64,000 nt of DNA from Tardiphaga sp. 709 (GTDB taxonomy: Bacteria > Pseudomonadota > Alphaproteobacteria > Rhizobiales > Xanthobacteraceae), in contig NZ_CP135529.1 of NCBI RefSeq assembly GCF_032401055.1, positions 2,418,001 through 2,482,000 of the forward strand. The letters run 5' to 3'. Position numbers and translations under genes: made by a program. Positions 62,243-64,000 of this stretch are shown in pieces. Each line of letters begins with the position of its first letter. Positions within the stretch are counted from its first letter, which is position 1. The notes below the pieces were generated by a model. That model saw nothing but the letters and a program-made list of their open reading frames with translations. It had not been told where the DNA came from and made no database searches.

Positions 62243-63115
62243 TCAAGCATCCTGGCGTCCGAGAATTCCACTGGGCCGCCACAGCAACACGGCTGCCATC
62301 ACCACATAGATCAGAATGCTGGAGACGCTGGGAAAGAACACCTTTCCGAACGTATCCGTGAGGCCGATCAGCAGTGCTCCGACGGCTGCGCCAGCGACCG
62401 AACCGATGCCGCCGAGCACGACCACGACAAAGGACAGGATCAGCATGCCATCCCCCATGCCGGGAAACACTGTCGAGATCGGCGCGATCAGGATGCCGCC
62501 GAGCGCCGCCAGCGCGATGCCGGCGGCGAAGACGTAGCGATTGACCCGGTCGAACTTGATGCCGAGCACGCGCGCCATCTCGCGATTTTCCGAACCTGCC
62601 CGCACGATCATGCCGATTTTTGTGCGCGCGATCACGAAGAAGATGACGAGTGCCACTATTAGGCAGAACACACAGATCGCCAGCCGGTAAAGCGGATAGG
62701 ACAGGTTGTCAGTCAGCTGGATCGACCCCGACAACCACGCGGGTGGGGCGACCGCGTGCACGTCCTTGCCGAACAGCAACTGCCTGACTTCGTCGATCAC
62801 CAGGATAAGGCCGAAGCTGAGCAGCACCTGTGCCAGATGATCCCGGCCATAGAGAAGACGAACGAAGACGGTCTCAAGCAGAATGCCGACTACAAAGGCA
62901 ACCAGTACGCCGACAAGCAGGGCGACAACAAAACTGCCAGTCATCAACGTGATCCAGTAAGCCAGATAGGCGCCGAGCATATAGAACGCGCCATGGGCGA
63001 GATTGATGACCCCCAGGATGCCGAACACCAGTGTCAGACCGCTCGCGACAAGGAACAGGACCGCGCCGTACTGAACCGCATTCAGCAACTGAACGCCTAG
63101 TGTGATGAGGTCCAT
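62243..63115 (-). CDS. branched-chain-amino-acid-type ABC transporter permease (LivH-like)
   Basis: This protein of about 290 residues begins MDLITLGVQLLNAVQYGAVL and continues FLVASGLTLVFGILGVINLA then HGAFYMLGAYLAYW, the LivH N-terminal signature. Later it has MIVRAGSENREMARVLGIKF, the cytoplasmic loop contacting the ATPases, and SFVVVVLGGIGSVAGAAVGA. It has about eight membrane helices. The ATG 63115 gives the family N-terminus. It lies between the binding-protein gene (156 bp upstream) and livM. Confidence 0.93.
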   Translation of the reverse strand: MDLITLGVQLLNAVQYGAVLFLVASGLTLVFGILGVINLAHGAFYMLGAYLAYWITLMTGSFVVALLVGVLVAFVVGILLETVFVRLLYGRDHLAQVLLSFGLILVIDEVRQLLFGKDVHAVAPPAWLSGSIQLTDNLSYPLYRLAICVFCLIVALVIFFVIARTKIGMIVRAGSENREMARVLGIKFDRVNRYVFAAGIALAALGGILIAPISTVFPGMGDGMLILSFVVVVLGGIGSVAGAAVGALLIGLTDTFGKVFFPSVSSILIYVVMAAVLLWRPSGILGRQDA

Positions 63116-63270
63116 CAGATCAATCCAACCACGGCGGGCCACCTTCAGTCGCCGGCGCAATCAAGCATGAGGGCGTACCTTCCTGCGCAGTAACACCTCC
63201 GTCACGGACGGCCTTGCGCGCAACAGGCTTCGACGATTCGATCTTCATCGACAGACCGCGCAACGATGCT

Positions 63271-64000
63271 TCAGGTCATCTTACAGCCCCGCGCGGGATC
63301 GTCGACATCGGCCTGGGCGATCGAGATCATCTCGTTACGCCCGTTGCGGACCTCGCGCAGATAGATGTTCTGGATCGGGTTATGCGCCTTGTTGAAGGAC
63401 AGCGACCCGCGCGGGCTGTCGATCTTCGCAGCTCCCATTGCCGCGATCATCTTGTCGCGCGCATTGAAGTCGCCGCCGACAGCCGTCAGCCCGATATCCA
63501 GCAGCGCCGCGCCATCGTAGCCCTGTACGGCGTAGATATCGCCGTCCTTGCCTGTCTTGGCCTTGAAGGCTTTGAGGAAGGCGAGATTGGCGGGATTATC
63601 GAGATTGTCCGCGTAATGCAGCGTCGTCCTGATACCCTTGGCGGCTTCACCCTGCGCTTCGATGGTGCCGTCGGTCAGAAAGCCTGCGCCATAAAGCGGG
63701 ATGGTCTTGTTCAGGCCCGCCGCCGCATAATCCTTGACGAACTTCACCGCGCCACCGCCTGCAAAGAAGCTGAACACGGCATCGGGCTTCAACTGCGCGA
63801 TCTGCGTGATCAGTGCCTGAAATTCCACCTCTGGAAATGGCACCGTCAGGTCCGCGACGATCTTGCCGCCGTTCTTGGTGAAGTTTTCAGCGAAGGCGCC
63901 GATCATCTCGGCACCGGCCGTGTAACGCCATGTGATCGTGACCACGTTTTTGATGCCGGCATCGGCCATCACCTTGCCCATCGGGTAGGTGCTCTGCCAG
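63271..64000 (-). CDS. ABC transporter periplasmic substrate-binding protein (LivK-like), 3' part
   Basis: The frame runs off the window at 64000 with WQSTYPMGKVMADAGIKNVV, so only the C-terminal 240 or so residues are seen. They show the peripla_BP_6 pattern: ITWRYTAGAEMIGAFAENFT, FPEVEFQALITQIAQLKPDA, VFSFFAGGGAVKFVKDYAAA, AVQGYDGAALLDIGLTAVGG and FNKAHNPIQNIYLREV. This is the receptor of the adjacent Liv-type transporter and probably binds an aromatic acid, which the order next to the box cluster suggests. Confidence 0.92.
   Translation of the reverse strand, partial: WQSTYPMGKVMADAGIKNVVTITWRYTAGAEMIGAFAENFTKNGGKIVADLTVPFPEVEFQALITQIAQLKPDAVFSFFAGGGAVKFVKDYAAAGLNKTIPLYGAGFLTDGTIEAQGEAAKGIRTTLHYADNLDNPANLAFLKAFKAKTGKDGDIYAVQGYDGAALLDIGLTAVGGDFNARDKMIAAMGAAKIDSPRGSLSFNKAHNPIQNIYLREVRNGRNEMISIAQADVDDPARGCKMT

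Noticed and set aside
1-64000. CRISPR array, rRNA operon or replication origin.
   Set aside because: No regularly spaced short repeats, no rRNA-like sequence and no DnaA-box cluster were seen in the window.

Overview
The window looks like chromosomal DNA of an alphaproteobacterium of the Bradyrhizobium/Rhodopseudomonas/Tardiphaga group (Nitrobacteraceae). The reasons are the high G+C content, the conserved murA-DUF2948-hisD-UPF0262-phosphatase-maf-yacG-tRNA-Phe block, and an aerobic benzoyl-CoA (box) cluster next to a branched-chain-amino-acid-type ABC transporter. All assignments come from reading translated sequence and motifs; no database search was run.

Left part (1 to about 22.8 kb) is accessory DNA. 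It holds a thiolase-like gene cut by the window edge, a GAF/PucR regulator broken by one frameshift, a truncated transposase, remnants of an integrative or conjugative element (DUF736 protein and a 678-aa ParB-family protein, flanked by an imperfect repeat of about 80 bp), an AbiEi/AbiEii toxin-antitoxin pair, a decayed autotransporter and surface-glycan-type genes (FkbM methyltransferase, acyltransferase-3, tandem alpha/beta hydrolase). It also holds a compact five-gene operon: carrier protein, acyl-CoA-dehydrogenase-like flavoprotein, amino acid:[carrier protein] ligase, DUF1839 protein and GH2 glycosidase. A P4-type tyrosine integrase lies directly beside tRNA-Phe(GAA) and marks the right edge of the island.

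Middle part (22.8-35 kb) begins with core genes on the minus strand (yacG, maf, LMW phosphatase, UPF0262, hisD, DUF2948, murA). It continues with redox and hydrolase genes, a TetR regulator divergent from an SDR gene, a UBP zinc-finger/FAD-oxidoreductase pair and tRNA-Thr(GGT).

Right part (35-64 kb) is catabolic. An Lrp-type regulator lies near an unbroken minus-strand run that encodes an SDR, an acyl-CoA ligase, a complete Dpp/Opp-type peptide transporter, a thioesterase, a quinone-reductase-like dehydrogenase, a DUF2817 hydrolase, a VOC protein and an Asp/Glu racemase. This looks like uptake plus CoA-dependent breakdown of an unidentified substrate. The box pathway follows: feruloyl-CoA synthase, boxA, boxB, boxC, DUF309, alpha/beta hydrolase, benzoate-CoA ligase and the divergent regulator boxR, with an adjacent Liv-type transporter likely to import the aromatic acid. 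Benzoate would be imported, ligated to CoA, epoxidised by BoxAB and ring-opened by BoxC; BoxR would sense benzoyl-CoA.

The most novel element is the carrier-protein operon at 15.2-21.1 kb together with the divergent tandem-hydrolase/acyltransferase/methyltransferase genes. It appears to be a non-NRPS aminoacyl-carrier-protein pathway of unknown product carried on a tRNA-linked island.
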